Source of the DNA: Marthasterias glacialis | Taxonomy: Eukaryota > Echinodermata > Asteroidea > Forcipulatida > Asteriidae | Assembly (NCBI GenBank): GCA_911728455.2 | Contig: OU452229.1 | Location: 9,104,811-9,168,810 of the forward strand | Direction of reading: 5' to 3' | Length of the DNA stretch: 64,000 nucleotides | Part shown: one piece after another, positions 1-12,477 of the stretch | Position numbering within the stretch: position 1 is the first letter of the stretch | How the letters are laid out: each line of letters starts with the position of its first letter | The notes under the pieces: generated by a model | What the model was told of the DNA's origin: nothing | Seen by the model: the letters and a program-made list of their open reading frames with translations, nothing else | Database searches by the model: none | Program-made: the position numbers and the translations under genes

Positions 1-1613
1 GTTGATAATCTATGGAATGCTAGATCATTTGATGCAATGTGCTTGTTCAATGGGGCTTTGTCTTTGTTAACTTTGAACCTACAGTACTGCATGATGCTGT
101 TACGTGTAAATTTATATGGAACCAAGTAACCAAATGCTGAATTGTTGTCAAAGTAGTTAGTGATATTGTTTACATCTTACCCCAATTCTTGTAAATATGT
201 TGAATTGATATACTTTAGCTATGGAATTTAAAGACAGTTTAAAATATGAAAATTTGCCACCCACCCCCCCCCCCAAAAAAAACCAAAAACATTCTGCTTG
301 AATTGCCACATAACTTTTTTTCCTTTCTTTTATTGTATCAGAAATTTGTATAGGTGCATGTTGAACCCCTTTTCCATCTGTTATTATGGATTGTTATATA
401 TGCATTTAAAATTTGGTAAAATAAGTTGTAAGTGTATGGTCTTCTCTAAAAATTGTACATCTTTTGTGCTTGTTTTGTGGATTGGGCAAAACCTACACAC
501 CTTATTGTTACTGATTTTTGTTTTCCTCCCCTCTTTGTCTTTCTGTCTTTCTTTTCTGTCTGTCTTTCTTTTTGTCTTTCTACGTATTTTCTTCTGATTG
601 AACATACTTAAAATCTAACACCTTCAAAAATCAATGACATCGTCAATTATGTGCTTATGTTTTTTTTTTTTGTTTTTTTTTACTACATTGCAAGTCCAAT
701 ATTTATGGAGGCTGGAAAGTGACATGCATTTGAGCTCTAAAGTAATTTTCCAGAGACCGTTTACTCCCATCCAAAATGTATTTAAAAACATTGTTTTCCT
801 AAGATAATATCTCGTTCCCCCTGAGAAAATTTTTTGTTTTCTCGCAAAAGTAGTTTTCTAGCTCTGGATAGTTCGTGCCCTGGGGAATGAGATAGTGGGA
901 ATGAGTTGAATTTCACATGGCACATAGTTAGCAGGCCTGTGACTTTGTGATCCTCAGGTTGACCAGAAATTTTGGAAAATTGGCTTTGCGAGAAAACAGT
1001 TTCTGGATTAAGAAAAAAAATAATGGGAAAACTGATTTTGGAAAAATACTTTGGCAAGAAAACAAATGTGAAAAAAAAAAATCTTTTTTTCTTTTCAACA
1101 TGTCAGTGAATTCAGTAAATGTTTGTATAAATCATTTCTTAAAAACCACAGCTCATAATTCCAGTCTTTACATCTAGTATCTGCTTGCAGTATTTACAAT
1201 ATGATCATTTTGTTTACAAAATGACACCAATCAGACTTTCTTCCCTGCCCCAAAAAGAGATTAAGTGATCTGGAGACCATGTGATTTATGTGGCAAAACA
1301 ATTTATGACATTTTTTTATCGACAAGGCACAAAATGTTGCAAATACTTTTACATATCAGTGCAAAAACATCACCGCTCAGCACAATTACGTTTGTGTGTA
1401 CATCCGTTTGTGCTATTTTGTTGTTGATAAAACATTTGTAGTGAACTCATTTTATGTTAACACCTTTTGTGGTTTGAGTAGAGTCTAATCAAGCAGTGTT
1501 GCTGTTGTCTGTGATCTTTATTTTCTTCAGTTTTTCGTTATGGGAGGGTGCGGGGACATAAGAGAAGAACAATAAAGTCTCTGATACAAACAAAAGTATT
1601 TCCATACGTGAGT
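1..1613. other. Non-coding stretch upstream of the CELF exons, probably intron
   Basis: No exon or recognisable element was found. The sequence is AT-rich, with a poly-C/poly-A tract near 262-291, a T-rich pyrimidine tract near 530-590, and T runs at 660-680. Short frames here have simple-repeat composition and look like chance. Because the next coding exon downstream begins at a splice acceptor and encodes the third RRM of a CELF protein, this is most simply an intron of that gene; that is inference. Confidence 0.5.
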
Positions 1614-2378
1614 CAATAGACCGATTGCTCGACCAATGTTTACATGTCATCACGTGACCTATTGTAGGTCATAGTACATCTGAGCTGATGGCAAACTACG
1701 TGCAAATACATGCCGTGACCAACTGAGTCACACCAAAATTCGGCTTTTGGTAATAATAGCACAGTTACTAGGCCATTATGTTGTGATATTGATTTTTATC
1801 ACATTACTGCCAGTATTCTACAAAGGAGGTTTATTTTAAGTTTTGCACAACCGGAGTCGGATGACTATGTAGCCACCCGCCTGTTATTTTGTTTGTGATG
1901 TAGGCCTAAATCACTGTAAAAATAGGGTAAAGAACGTTGGAAAAGTGAGCATTTATACCTAGCCTTGCAAAATTTCAAATAGGCAAAGGAATCACACAGT
2001 TTTGGAAAGCAATTTCTATGGATGATTTCAGCTTCAAAACTTTGAAATTTTTGTGTTGAAAAGTGTGATCGTAGTCGTCTGGCCTAATCGTTCCGTCGTG
2101 CACTATAGTAGTACACATTGTGCACATTTATACGTTACTTGTACAATTTTCAAGACTTGCTGGAACTGTCCTTACTGGCTTTATTCAGTCACTCTAAGGT
2201 CTCTGGTACAAACTCTGGAATATTTTTCACAGATTTTGAGCAAGAAAAGCCTCGATGGAATAAACTAAATGAAACAATCATCGTGTACTGTACCGCACTT
2301 TCCTATGGAGGGCGCCGTGTGTGTTTACATTTAATACCAACGAGGTCACATGACGTGGGTCGCACAATCGGTCTATTG
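1614..2378 (+). mobile_element. ~0.8 kb inverted-terminal-repeat DNA element, copy 1 (family A)
   Basis: The ends are inverted repeats: the left end reads CAATAGACCGATTG and the right end CAATCGGTCTATTG. Just inside both ends are CACGTGACC or GTCACATGACG-like motifs. The interior is shared with copies at 12478, 16471 and 22758, for example the block reading AAAGAACGTTGGAAAAG and the block GGCTTTATTCAG. This copy lies in the probable CELF intron. No transposase is encoded, so it is non-autonomous. The superfamily is unknown; a TA target duplication inside the termini (TA-GACC...GGTC-TA) is possible but not proven. Confidence 0.85.
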
Positions 2379-2995
2379 ACATTCAAAGCTAGCAATAGTT
2401 TGCTACAAAAGCATACTTTATATACATGTGCTTTGGTATATTTTTTTAAAAAGAGATATAGTACCAAATGAAAACTAATCAACGTAAAATATGTCCAATG
2501 AATATTATACAAAAAGTATGAAAATATTAGCAAGGCAAAAGCTACATATTGCGAGTGTCTTCAGCATTTCTGGCATGGTAAAGTTGGTTTTTTTATGTGA
2601 ACAATGTGAGAGCCTGAACTTGACATCCTGGTAATCACCTGGGCCCAACAGTCTTTTATCCTTAATAATATTATGCTTTTTGAAATCCAAACTGTTTGGA
2701 TTTTGAATGTTTGTATACTGTTTTCATTATAGTACTTTACATGTATGTACAATCACATGTCTCATCAGTGAGTATAAATTCAACAACGTAAAGGCTGGTG
2801 GTTAAATGCTAAAGCATTTTTTCTTTACTTATGGCTGAAGTAAACATTTCATTTACTATAGGTAGATAACTGTGTTTATAAAAAAAAGGGGAAAAAAGGA
2901 ATATCAAGATTTGTTTTTCAGTGCTTTTGCTAACACGTTTATCAAATAAGTTTTACAATTGGGTTTTGTTTGTTTTTTTGTTTTGCTGATTTTAG

Positions 2996-3175
2996 CTTCT
3001 GTGATGTCCCCAGTTCGATTCTCTCTAGCTGGACCTGAAGGCTGCAATCTGTTCATCTACCACTTGCCTCAAGAGTTTGGGGATGCTGAACTAATGCAGA
3101 TGTTTCTGCCATTTGGCAATGTAATAAGCTCCAAGGTGTTTGTTGACCGATGCACCAATCAGAGTAAATGCTTTG
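2996..3175 (+). CDS. CELF/Bruno-family RNA-binding protein, RRM3 first-half exon
   Basis: This internal exon starts after a T-rich acceptor (..TGATTTTAG) and ends at a donor reading CTTTG|GTAAGT. It encodes the start of the third [21 protein letters not shown] with the RNP2 core LFIYHL, then [16 protein letters not shown] and NQSKCFG. These are hallmarks of CELF1-6/Bruno proteins, which bind GU-rich RNA and control alternative splicing, translation and mRNA decay. The intron splits the glycine codon of RNP1 (KCFG|FVSF). RRM1, RRM2 and the divergent linker lie upstream of the window. I cannot tell which CELF subfamily this is; CELF1/2-like is most likely. Confidence 0.95.
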
Positions 3176-3723
3176 GTAAGTGCAGATTCTTTGTAGTATT
3201 ATTTGCTTGTATAAAAATTACTGAAATATAATACTGCACTTAAAATGAGTCGCATAAAATAACTCACTGATTGCTTGTGAAGTTAAAAGAGCTATATGTA
3301 TGTCGTTGTGTCATGAACTGATGAATTTCAAGAGAATGTGCCATGAAAGGATAATTTCATACAAAATACTTTTTCCAAAATTGACGTTGCCATATTGTTG
3401 TTGCCAAGGTGGAACTATTTAGATTTATCGTTCAATGTTTGAATTATTTAATTCAGTTTCAGTGTATTGTAAGGCTGTGTGATGTTAAATTAACCCCCAA
3501 ATATTTGGACAAGGTCTACCTTACAAAACTGTAAAACAAAACATGCCAATACTGATCAGATAATTTAAAATTTGGTCTTTCCTTTTTAACATTTAGGCTG
3601 AAATTTAAGGGGTACATTTTTTCTAACAACAGCAGTATAGGTTTTTGATAGTTATCTTTGAGAGAATGAACCTTTGTTTTGTAATGAATATTGTGAACAC
3701 TTTGAATGTTAATTTCTGTGCAG

Positions 3724-3851
3724 GATTTGTGAGCTTTGACAACCCAAATAGCGCACAGGCTGCCATTCAAGCCATGAATGGTTTTCAAATTGGCATGAAA
3801 CGCCTTAAGGTTCAATTGAAACGTCCAAAGGATGCCAATAAACCCTACTAG
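3724..3851 (+). CDS. CELF/Bruno-family RNA-binding protein, terminal coding exon
   Basis: The acceptor is TTTCTGTGCAG|GA. The split codon G|GA restores glycine and the frame continues [20 protein letters not shown], then [21 protein letters not shown] and a TAG stop. RNP1 (KCFGFVSF) is completed across the junction. The [12 protein letters not shown] tail is the almost invariant C-terminus of CELF proteins, so the protein ends here with no truncation. The intervening intron is 548 bp (3176-3723). A donor-like CTACAG|GTAAGA lies 26 nt after the stop, suggesting a further spliced 3'UTR exon. Confidence 0.95.
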
Positions 3852-3876
3852 CTCTATCTGAATCACCAAGCTACAG

Positions 3877-6062
3877 GTAAGATTTAACAATCAATACCAT
3901 ACATTGACAGTATCAAATAATACATTTACATTAGTTTAGCTTGATGAAGTATCACTTGGGCTGGCTGGCTGGCTGGTTTGCTTGCACTCTGATAATATGA
4001 ATATCAAAACTTGATCATGAATTATGTTTTGAATTATGTTTGTCAGTTTTGTGGAATTGGATAGTTTGACAATATACCAACATCAAGAAAATAGATCATG
4101 TAGTTTAGACAAGTTTTGTTATCAGTGTATTAAGTAAATGTATTTTTCTTCCTTATTCTGGTCCTATACAAAAGGATATCCCAAACATCATAAACCTTGG
4201 AGACACTCTAGTTGCATTTGACGTGCCTAGCAACCCGTGTCATAGCAACCAGGTTCGTTAATGAGAACCCGGGTTGATTACATGCAGTAAGTTTGCAACT
4301 CAGTGGTTTAGTGGGTATTTCTTGCCAACCGTATTTGAAATTTGTACGGAAATGTCTGTTGGCAGTTTTGTGAGTAACAATTTGACTGTTTCATGTGGTT
4401 CATTTTAAACAGTATTATGATTCTCTCCCTTTGAATGTGACTGTCCATGCTATAAAGAAGACTTTTTAAGACCGCAATCAGTTTACAAAAAAATTGTACA
4501 GTTTAAAATGTGTTTGTTGTTTTAAATTTTGGTATATGTGCATGACCAATTTAAGCCCACATATGTACATATGACTTGTAGTACAGTGATTGCTTTTTCA
4601 GTTGCTGTTTCACAAGTCATCCAAAAATATATATCAAAAGTCTCAAATATAAATATGGTCTTGTTGCTAGACATGTATGCTAGTGAGTTTTCAGCATGGT
4701 TTACATTATGATTGAATTTCATTTCACCAGGTTGTGCAGTGAGGTATGAAAACTAGATTATGAAACGAGAAAATGGCTCTTACAGATATATTTAAAAACA
4801 CAAAAACCTTGGGCAAAATTCAAGCAATAAATTGATTTGACACAATATTGAATTTTGAGTTGATTCCATCTTCCCTCAGTACCCCACATTCTTATGAAGA
4901 TATATGTGTCATTCTATTCCAATTTGATTTTTGTCTAGAATATTGGCCATGAATTTATGAGTTTGAATCTACCACCCTCCAGAATGTTTAATTTTGTAAA
5001 AATTAAAAGAGTTCCTTGTGCATGGGCAGTCACAGTTGATTTTCCAAACAAAGCCTTGCTCATGGTGTTTGATGGTGTACCTTTCTCATGCTGTCTAGAA
5101 TGTTCATAGTTAAAGGGCTACATTTCCAAATTTTGGTTGATGGGCAATGTTGTGATTGTGTTGGGCAATATTGCAACTGATATGTTTCAGACTTTTACTT
5201 AGCATGACTTGTGGAGGGTTTTATTGGATGCTTTCAATGTATTTTGGTATATTTTAGTCAATGTTTTCATGTTTTTCAAAAGTAAAAAGGTTCTTGTTTA
5301 ATAAGAGTGAAGGAATCAACAGGTTGGGGAAACAATTTTATGGTACATTGTTGAATTGTTTTTGTTTCAAACAATTTTTTGTTTTTACAAGATTCAAATT
5401 ATCAGTTTATCTTAAAATGTGTTTCATCATAATTTATCTCCAGAAGTTCATGTCTCTAGCATGATGTTGTATACATGTATTTTTTAATATAAATGGGACA
5501 AGCTTTGCTTCCTCACTTATCATTTGGTGTACACAAAATTGGTGCAAGCAATCTACTTGTAGATGACTCTATTTTTGTTCTTTTTAACATAAGTATAACA
5601 TTGACTTTGATACATTTATTCAGACCATCCAATTTCGTGAACAAAGAATAACACAAAATTTGTGTTGTTTTTAAGAAAATAGCTTAAACCTGTCAATTAT
5701 TTATGATTAGATCAAATTCAGCGACATTTTTGTAGATGACAGCACTAAAAAAAAAGTTGTTCAAGATATTGATGGAATTAAATGCCTGAAGTTTATAATT
5801 AATTAGGTCGCAAGTTGTACAAATTTTATTTGCTTTGAATAACCTACCTTTCATGAAAGTTGAAACACCATTTTAAACATATTGTATGGCGCATCATCAA
5901 GGTTTAATTTATCATTCGTGGTTTGATGTTTATGACAGCTTTATGATGACCAGTTTCATACTTCATTGGAATGCAAATGCCAAACAAAGATGGTGAACAA
6001 TTACAACTGTTGAGCATTGACCGACTGATTATGAGCGTGTTTTATTGAATGATTTGCTTTTA
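3877..6062 (+). other. Putative 3'UTR intron of the CELF gene
   Basis: A strong donor (CTACAG|GTAAGA, GT at 3877) follows the stop by 26 nt. A plausible acceptor occurs at 6053-6062 (GATTTGCTTTTAG|GTGGGAG). Between them the sequence is AT-rich with no coding evidence. An exon junction this close to the stop (under 50 nt) would not normally trigger nonsense-mediated decay. No transcript was available, so the exact acceptor is uncertain. Confidence 0.45.
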
Positions 6063-9000
6063 GGTGGGAGCTGGAATTTAGACGGTGTGGTCAACATTCT
6101 AGTCACAAGCCTGCCAAGCTAGTCAGTTGCCCAGAAGGAACGAATCAACGAATCTACACACACAAATTGTATTATTTAAACTTAGACAAGTTATAGGCAT
6201 TCCAACGGTAGGGAATATTGAACTTTGTCATGTTATTTTTAACAGGACAAGGTTTGTAATTCTGTTAAGGCTTTAGTAAACACACCAAGTTATGATAAAC
6301 TTAGGTAACTTATATTATTTTGTTGAAACCGATCATAACTTGCATTGATCATTACACAAGATATCTTTACTGAACAGTAAACTTATTTTTACTCCATCGA
6401 TAAAAGTGTCAAATGTAACCCATTTTCCAAACATATTAACTATGGTCAGTTGAGTGAGAGTTTGGAAGTCAACTCCTTTTTTGGTCTTTCAACTTTAGCC
6501 CGAATATTTACTTGAATATTGATTGATCCCATTTTATTGTTGAAAGATATGCAGTGCGAAAAGTGAACCAAGCAGATGTTCACTTCCATTCATTCATGCA
6601 GACATTACTTTTCTTTAGTTTGTTGATTGGTACCATAATGTCCTATTCTTGTTGTATTCACACTTTGTTTTGAATTTGACTGGTTTTGATAGCATTGTCA
6701 TTTGTACACATCTATGTCCTGTTACAATGTTTCGTATAGTTATTATTGAGTCTTACATTGTGTACGATAACAAATATTAAGGAGTGTTCTTCTGAGACAG
6801 TATTATACAAGGATCCAGTTTAATGTTGAATGTTAGAGCCATGAAATCTGTAGTATTTTTTAATCAAGCTGGAACCAAATAGATGTCTTTATTCCATCCG
6901 TCCAAAGGTTCATTCAGATTTCCCCTGAATTGAATGGAATGATGGCTTGGTTTGATCCTATGATTTTTATTCCAGGGTGCACTTTTTTGCATCATGATAT
7001 ACATATTTTTTAAAAACTGTATTTATTTTTAAAATGCATGTTTCTGTGCCCTGGTTAAAATGACCAAATTTAAGATACACTTGTGATGTTTGCCATGTTG
7101 TAATAACACACTTTAGTAGAATTGGTTGGGTAAGTTGTTGTCAGTATCAATAGTGGTTTATTGTAAGATCAATATGAAATCATTTTTGAATCACACTATG
7201 TCCAAATGTATCAAGGTGTATTTTTCAATTTGTCAAGTAATAACTTGCAACAGGGGATTTTGGTTTGATAAATCAACTGGAGATATGTATTGGTTCTTTT
7301 GAATGTGAAATTGAAGACATTAATAACTGTTTTGTAATCTCAAGACTCAATGTGAAGTTAATCTATTAGCAACTTAGTGCTTTCTCTTTATTTAATTCTA
7401 AACCCCAGTAATTGATTTAGGAATTAAAAGCTGTATTCAGATTACTTTCATACCATTTAACACATTCTGAGTATAATCTGTTCCTGCAAGTTGATAAACT
7501 TAACAGATATTATTTTGATTCATTGGAGTTTGGGGATCAGTTTGATGTGTGCAGATAAAAACACTACAAGATTGTACTTTGTAATATTTGTTGTATATCC
7601 AAAACACTACTTGATGTCTTGTTTGTGGTGTGGATTCGGTGTTTGGATGTAGTTTGGTTGTGCTGCAATAGTGCGGATGCATTTTGCATGCATTGATTAA
7701 GAAATGCCACCACAGGCTTATAAATATTTATATTTTTAAAGTGCAATATTTGGTTTTCAAACTTGGGAAGTGTGTTGGTGAATTAATGAAACCATGTTAC
7801 TGCCAAACGTTCATTCAAAACAGTGTTGGTGTAGGAGATTAGTTAAAAGTACGAATCAATGATAGATAGTAAAACAAGAAACTAGAGAGTAAGTGCTGGA
7901 CTTTGACCAAAGGTGCTCATTCTGCACCAACAATTTGCATTCCAGTAATTAAACTTGAAGTAGTCATAGATATTTTGTATAACATTACAATGAACAATTG
8001 AAAAGTGAATCTGCACCACAGAATATTTGTTTCTGTAAGTAGAACTTTCTGAAATTCTTATTAAACTTCCGTTACGTTTGTTGAATCTGATAATTTTCAT
8101 TATTTATTTCAATACAACTCAAAAAAGTGACTTAACAGCACTGTTAAACTTTTCTTATTTATTTGTATGTTTAATAATTTATTGTAATTTATTAAATACT
8201 AATTTATTCTACTTAAAAGTATTACTTTAATATTGACTCTTCAGTTTTGAACAATTTAGTACTTAACTGCAGTCTGTCGTTTCAGATAAGGCTGTTTGGG
8301 AAAGCAAACTTTTAACTTGTTGACACATTTTCCATTAATGTTTTTCAAAATCGAGGTATGGTTTGAGTTGAAAAAGCAATGTAAAACCAAGTAAAATGAT
8401 TTGATTTTATTTGTTGTAGTGGTAATCATTTTGATTTGTGTATTACATTTTAAATGTTCTACATATCAATCAGTAAACTTTTCTCATGAGCAAAATTTGG
8501 TCCTGATAAATGACATTTTATTTGTGTAAATGTCTTCAAAACACATTTGTAATGAATTGCAACATCACTGCCAAAGCTGCTTGAATCAAGCTCGCTTTTG
8601 ACTTCACTGATTGTAAGGCAGGTGTGATTATATTACTTTGTTTGGACAATGACTATTTAAGTTTGTAACATTATTAATGTACCTCATTGCACACAATGTG
8701 TAATAACACAGTATAAAAGCACTGTACTATGTAAGATTTATCAAATAAGTCTGAACAGACTTGTAGTACTTATTTATTTAAAAAGCACAGTTCTATTTAT
8801 TATAATGAAGATAGATCACTATAGATACCAGCTCTTAAATGTACGTCAAGTAATAACAAGTCAAGAGAACTTGGAGGAAGACTTTTTGCATGTAAATATT
8901 GCAAAGTAATATTGAATTGGAAGATGACAATTTCATTTGTAGAATAACATTTAGATAGGACGATAGTCATTATATAGCTCTCATAGGATACAAATAAAGC

Positions 9001-10500
9001 AAGAATAAACTAGTCATTTGTAGAATTATACTTAAGTAAATAATGTAGAATCACCTATGTATTGAGTACTGAGAAAGGAATGTACCTATATGTAGACAGG
9101 TAAATGCAGTTAGAGATTAAGCATTATATCTGCACAGTGTGAGATGGGATCACACATATCCATTCACTTTGAATACAACATTTTTTACCAACCTTTGAAG
9201 ATTAAATTATGACAGAGACTTATAATGATATGCCTTTATTTTTTAACATCACATATAATTCTGGAAAAATATATATTAAATGTTGACAAATTTTGAATTT
9301 TGTTGTGGTGGTTGTGGTACACCATATCTAAGATGTTTTAACTGGTGAATATAGTTTGTGATCTTCTTAACTTGTGCCAATGTGATACCATAGTGTTCAA
9401 TGGTTAATGGTGGTGGTTGTGATGATCGTGATGGTGATTTAGTATGGTGATTGATGTATACAATTCTTGCACATTTACAAACATTGTGGACCAGGCCATA
9501 CCTAAGTAATTGTTATTTAATGCATTGCTGTTTATTGTAGCAAGATACCAAGATTGTCAAGTGATAATGTCCAGCAAAGATCTTTTGAAAATGCTCTAAA
9601 CTAATACTTGATCCAACTCCAAGTACAGTAACAAGAGATGAAATCTAGTATGACTATGGCCTATTTTTTCTATCTTAGTAATATGTTGAATGGATGATAA
9701 TGTCATTACCAGACAACTGTCAAATCAGCCATGTTTGTTGTTCCATCCAGTAATTTGGAATTGTGCTAGGTGGCTTGTACACAAACTCACTCAGTAAAAC
9801 ACTTACACTGGTTAGATTTTTGAGCCATTTTGTGTTTGTAAAGAAACTGTTTTCATTTGTACAAAACTTAGATAAATGGTATTATGCTAAGAGCTTTTGA
9901 TACTCTATATACTTTTTTAACATAGTAGAACTGGAAATATGGAGATCCCTCTTACATTGTGCAGAAAAGAGTATTATAATTATTCAACTAATTCAAATAT
10001 CAGGACAACTGTAGAAAAGTATTAAGATAAAATATTAATTGTAGTAGGTTTACTGTATGAATAACTTGGTAGATGGTAGGTAGATTAAATAGATTAATGC
10101 AAAATATGAATTCTAAAGTATTAGTAAAACAGTTTAATGATAATGATATTTAAAACTATTCATTGAAAAGAAAAATGTATTAATTTAAATCTTAAAGAGT
10201 ACATGATGCCCATGGGTAGGGTTATGTATATGATTTGTGTTGCTGTTCATTCATTTTGCTGTTCTTCCACATACCAAGTGAAATAAGCTGAAGATTACAA
10301 AATCCCTGAATTCAATAGGCAAGTGGTGACCATGTAATTCAGACATGTGCCAAAATGGTAGAATGGTAACCCAAGTTGTTTTAGCACAGGTGAAAGAACG
10401 ACAAAGTTGATGACAGCTTAATCTGAAAATGATTATGAGGCAAGAGCAGAAATCATGCATTTATATCTTTTGCGAGAAAACTGGCCTTTGTCTGTTACTT
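6063..10500 (+). other. Probable CELF 3'UTR and downstream flank
   Basis: About 4.4 kb free of recognisable transposons and of convincing ORFs, unlike the repeat-dense DNA that follows. This fits a long 3'UTR, as is usual for CELF genes. A canonical poly(A) signal AATAAA is at 8993-8998 (context CAAATAAAGC) and another at 10790-10795. GU-rich stretches, notably 9298-9320 and 9405-9455 (repeated TGGTGGTTGTGG / GATGGTGAT), resemble the UGU-rich motifs bound by CELF proteins. The true 3' end is not determined. Confidence 0.45.
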
Positions 10501-11381
10501 GAAATACTTGATTTTTACAGTACTATCATTTGAAGTGCAATGTTCCTCATAATTGTGTATGGAGCATATAATAGTACCTTCCTGGTTAACTGAATAAGAC
10601 TTTGTTACTTGCAACCAATTGCAAGCCCAAGTTTTAACTGCCATCTTCTTTTAATCAAGCTATATTAGCAACCTATTGCTGAGACGTATGGCAGGGATAA
10701 GCATTGGTAAAAGTTGTTACTAGCATTAAATAATACAAAGTTAAGGTTTCATCTTCCCAAGGATTGAATCATGAACATGAACACAATGAAATAAAGCACA
10801 CAGGCACAGCACAGTACATTGCACCAGTATTCTATGTGTGAATCCTTTCAACAATTCAAATCGTGTACATACCGAAGCGTATTGCTGCCAAATTGAAAGT
10901 GTGTTTATGAGAGGAAGAGTGAAATCATACATGTAGCCACAGTCATGGGGGGGGGGGGAGAAGATGTTGTTACGATGAACATTTTGAGGGTATATGATTT
11001 GTTTGCATCGTTTAGAGGCCTTAGGGCGAGCAGATTTATTTATTATTTCATTTTGAACAACTTACAACATTTTTTTACCCTTCAATTTGGCAGCAATGCA
11101 CTTCCCTATGTACAGGATCGGTAACAACTTAATTTGTTTATGTTTAAAGATGCATTGCCCGATTTCAGTCCGATTTGGGGGTCAAAAATAGATTTATCTT
11201 TCAAATTGCTAATTTTACGGGGTAGAAAAAGTTATGAACTTTCATTTGGTACTTTGAACGAAAAAATCCGTCAAGGATTAGTGGCAGTTAATTAAAAACG
11301 TAAATGAATAAAAGGCTGGGCCAGCCTTCTAATCCTCAGGATCGGATCGCGCACTCTGTTCATATAATTATGTACATGTGT
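10501..11381. other. Intergenic sequence without recognised genes
   Basis: No supported gene. It contains a homopolymer G tract near 10948-10959 and AT-rich unique-looking DNA. Short frames here are not supported by any family signature. Confidence 0.4.
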
Positions 11382-11619
11382 AAATTAATTAAATCAAAAC
11401 AGTTTTATTTGCCCAAAATGTTGTATGTTTGTATGGTACATGTACCTGTAAATCATCACAGTTATGCAGTTTCCATTGCAGTACGGGTGCATTTATACAT
11501 GTGCGTCCATTTATGTTATGCAACGTGCATTGTTAATACCGCGCTCAGATAATATGAGGTTCGGTTAATACGAGAAAAACAGGCCAGTGCGGCGGACCTC
11601 GTATTACGAGAGTCGACTG
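11382..11619 (+). mobile_element. pogo/Tigger-like non-autonomous element, 3' end fragment
   Basis: This stretch matches the last ~240 bp of the complete element at 38865-39712: shared AATTAAATCAAAACAG, TTGCCCAAAATGTTGTATG, GCAGTACGGGTGCATTTATA and the terminal ...CGAGAGTCGACTG, followed by TA. The 5' part is missing. The motif with repeated TTAATACGAG ending in CGACTG is typical of Tigger/pogo-derived MITEs, which duplicate TA on insertion. Confidence 0.8.
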
Positions 11620-12084
11620 TACATACACCGTGTACATTGTTTTTGTACGCGCACGCACAGCGAGCCGTGTGGTGTGGGCCGTTGAGAGCATCGGCCGCTA
11701 GGGTCGCGACTCGTTCATACTAAAGAAGGTCATAGGAATCATGAATATTCATTACTTGCGGATTCTTCTGTTTGGCCGTTGGGAAACCAATCAAATTGAA
11801 GTCGGCAAATGCCTGCGGAAACTTAAAAGTGTTTTATCTTGAATTCCTGATATCAGAATTCTTAGTTTTTTATATTTTTCGTTACACAAACATATAAACT
11901 TTTTTAATTCGTTCGCTCAGTGAAATTGATTTTTTAATCCTTTGACTTCCAAAATCGGGCAATTCATTTTTAACAAGTAAATTTCTTTAAATCAAATGAT
12001 TGGTATGTATACATTAATTTAATTAATCACCTTCTGTCCCTTTTACAAGTTTGATATAAAAATTAAAAAAAAAACCAAAAAGAT

Positions 12085-12460
12085 CGGGATTTACTTGAAA
12101 TTCAGTTTTTGTTACTACAAAAACGAAGTGTTCGTGGATGACGTCATCATTAAAACTTATATTATGAGTGTTACCAACTACTTTTGCATAATTATTCGGT
12201 CAAGTTACTTTGAAAACATTTTGAGCTTAAACTAAAACATCATTTTAGACTAGTCGCCAGGGGTTGGAATTAACTATTATGACGTCATCGTTGTTCGAGT
12301 CAATTGTCATTTCCTGCACGGAAACCATTTCCAATTTCCAGTTCCTAATGACCTAGCTGAAATTGTTTTTGAGTACATGTAGTTAATCACCTCAACTTCC
12401 GGTTTGAACCTTTTTTGACGTTTGAAGTTTTTGCAGTTTTTTTTTCAGAAATACCCCAGA
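12085..12460 (+). mobile_element. Diverged fragment of the CRE/ETS-motif repeat (family B)
   Basis: The sequence around 12096-12150 (TTGAAATTCAGTTTTTGTTAC, then AAGTGTTCGTGGATGACGTCATCA) matches the start of the repeat at 29126 (CTAGAAATTCAGTTTTAGTT, then AAGGTGTTC and GATGTCATCA). Downstream, TCAACTTCCGGTTTGAACC at 12390-12410 matches another motif of the same family. Both ends are eroded. Confidence 0.6.
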
Positions 12461-12477
12461 CAGTTTATCCAAGTTCT

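Noticed and set aside
298..597. 99-codon frame rich in Phe, Leu and Ser
   Set aside because: Encoded by a T/C-rich tract; simple-sequence artefact.
782..1075. Weak inverted similarity around TTGCGAGAAAAC
   Set aside because: The match is limited to A/T-rich words with no definable ends.
4205..4260. X-box/RFX-like pair of AGCAACC motifs (CCTAGCAACC, CATAGCAACC)
   Set aside because: Only half-sites in the proposed intron; not enough to call a regulatory site.
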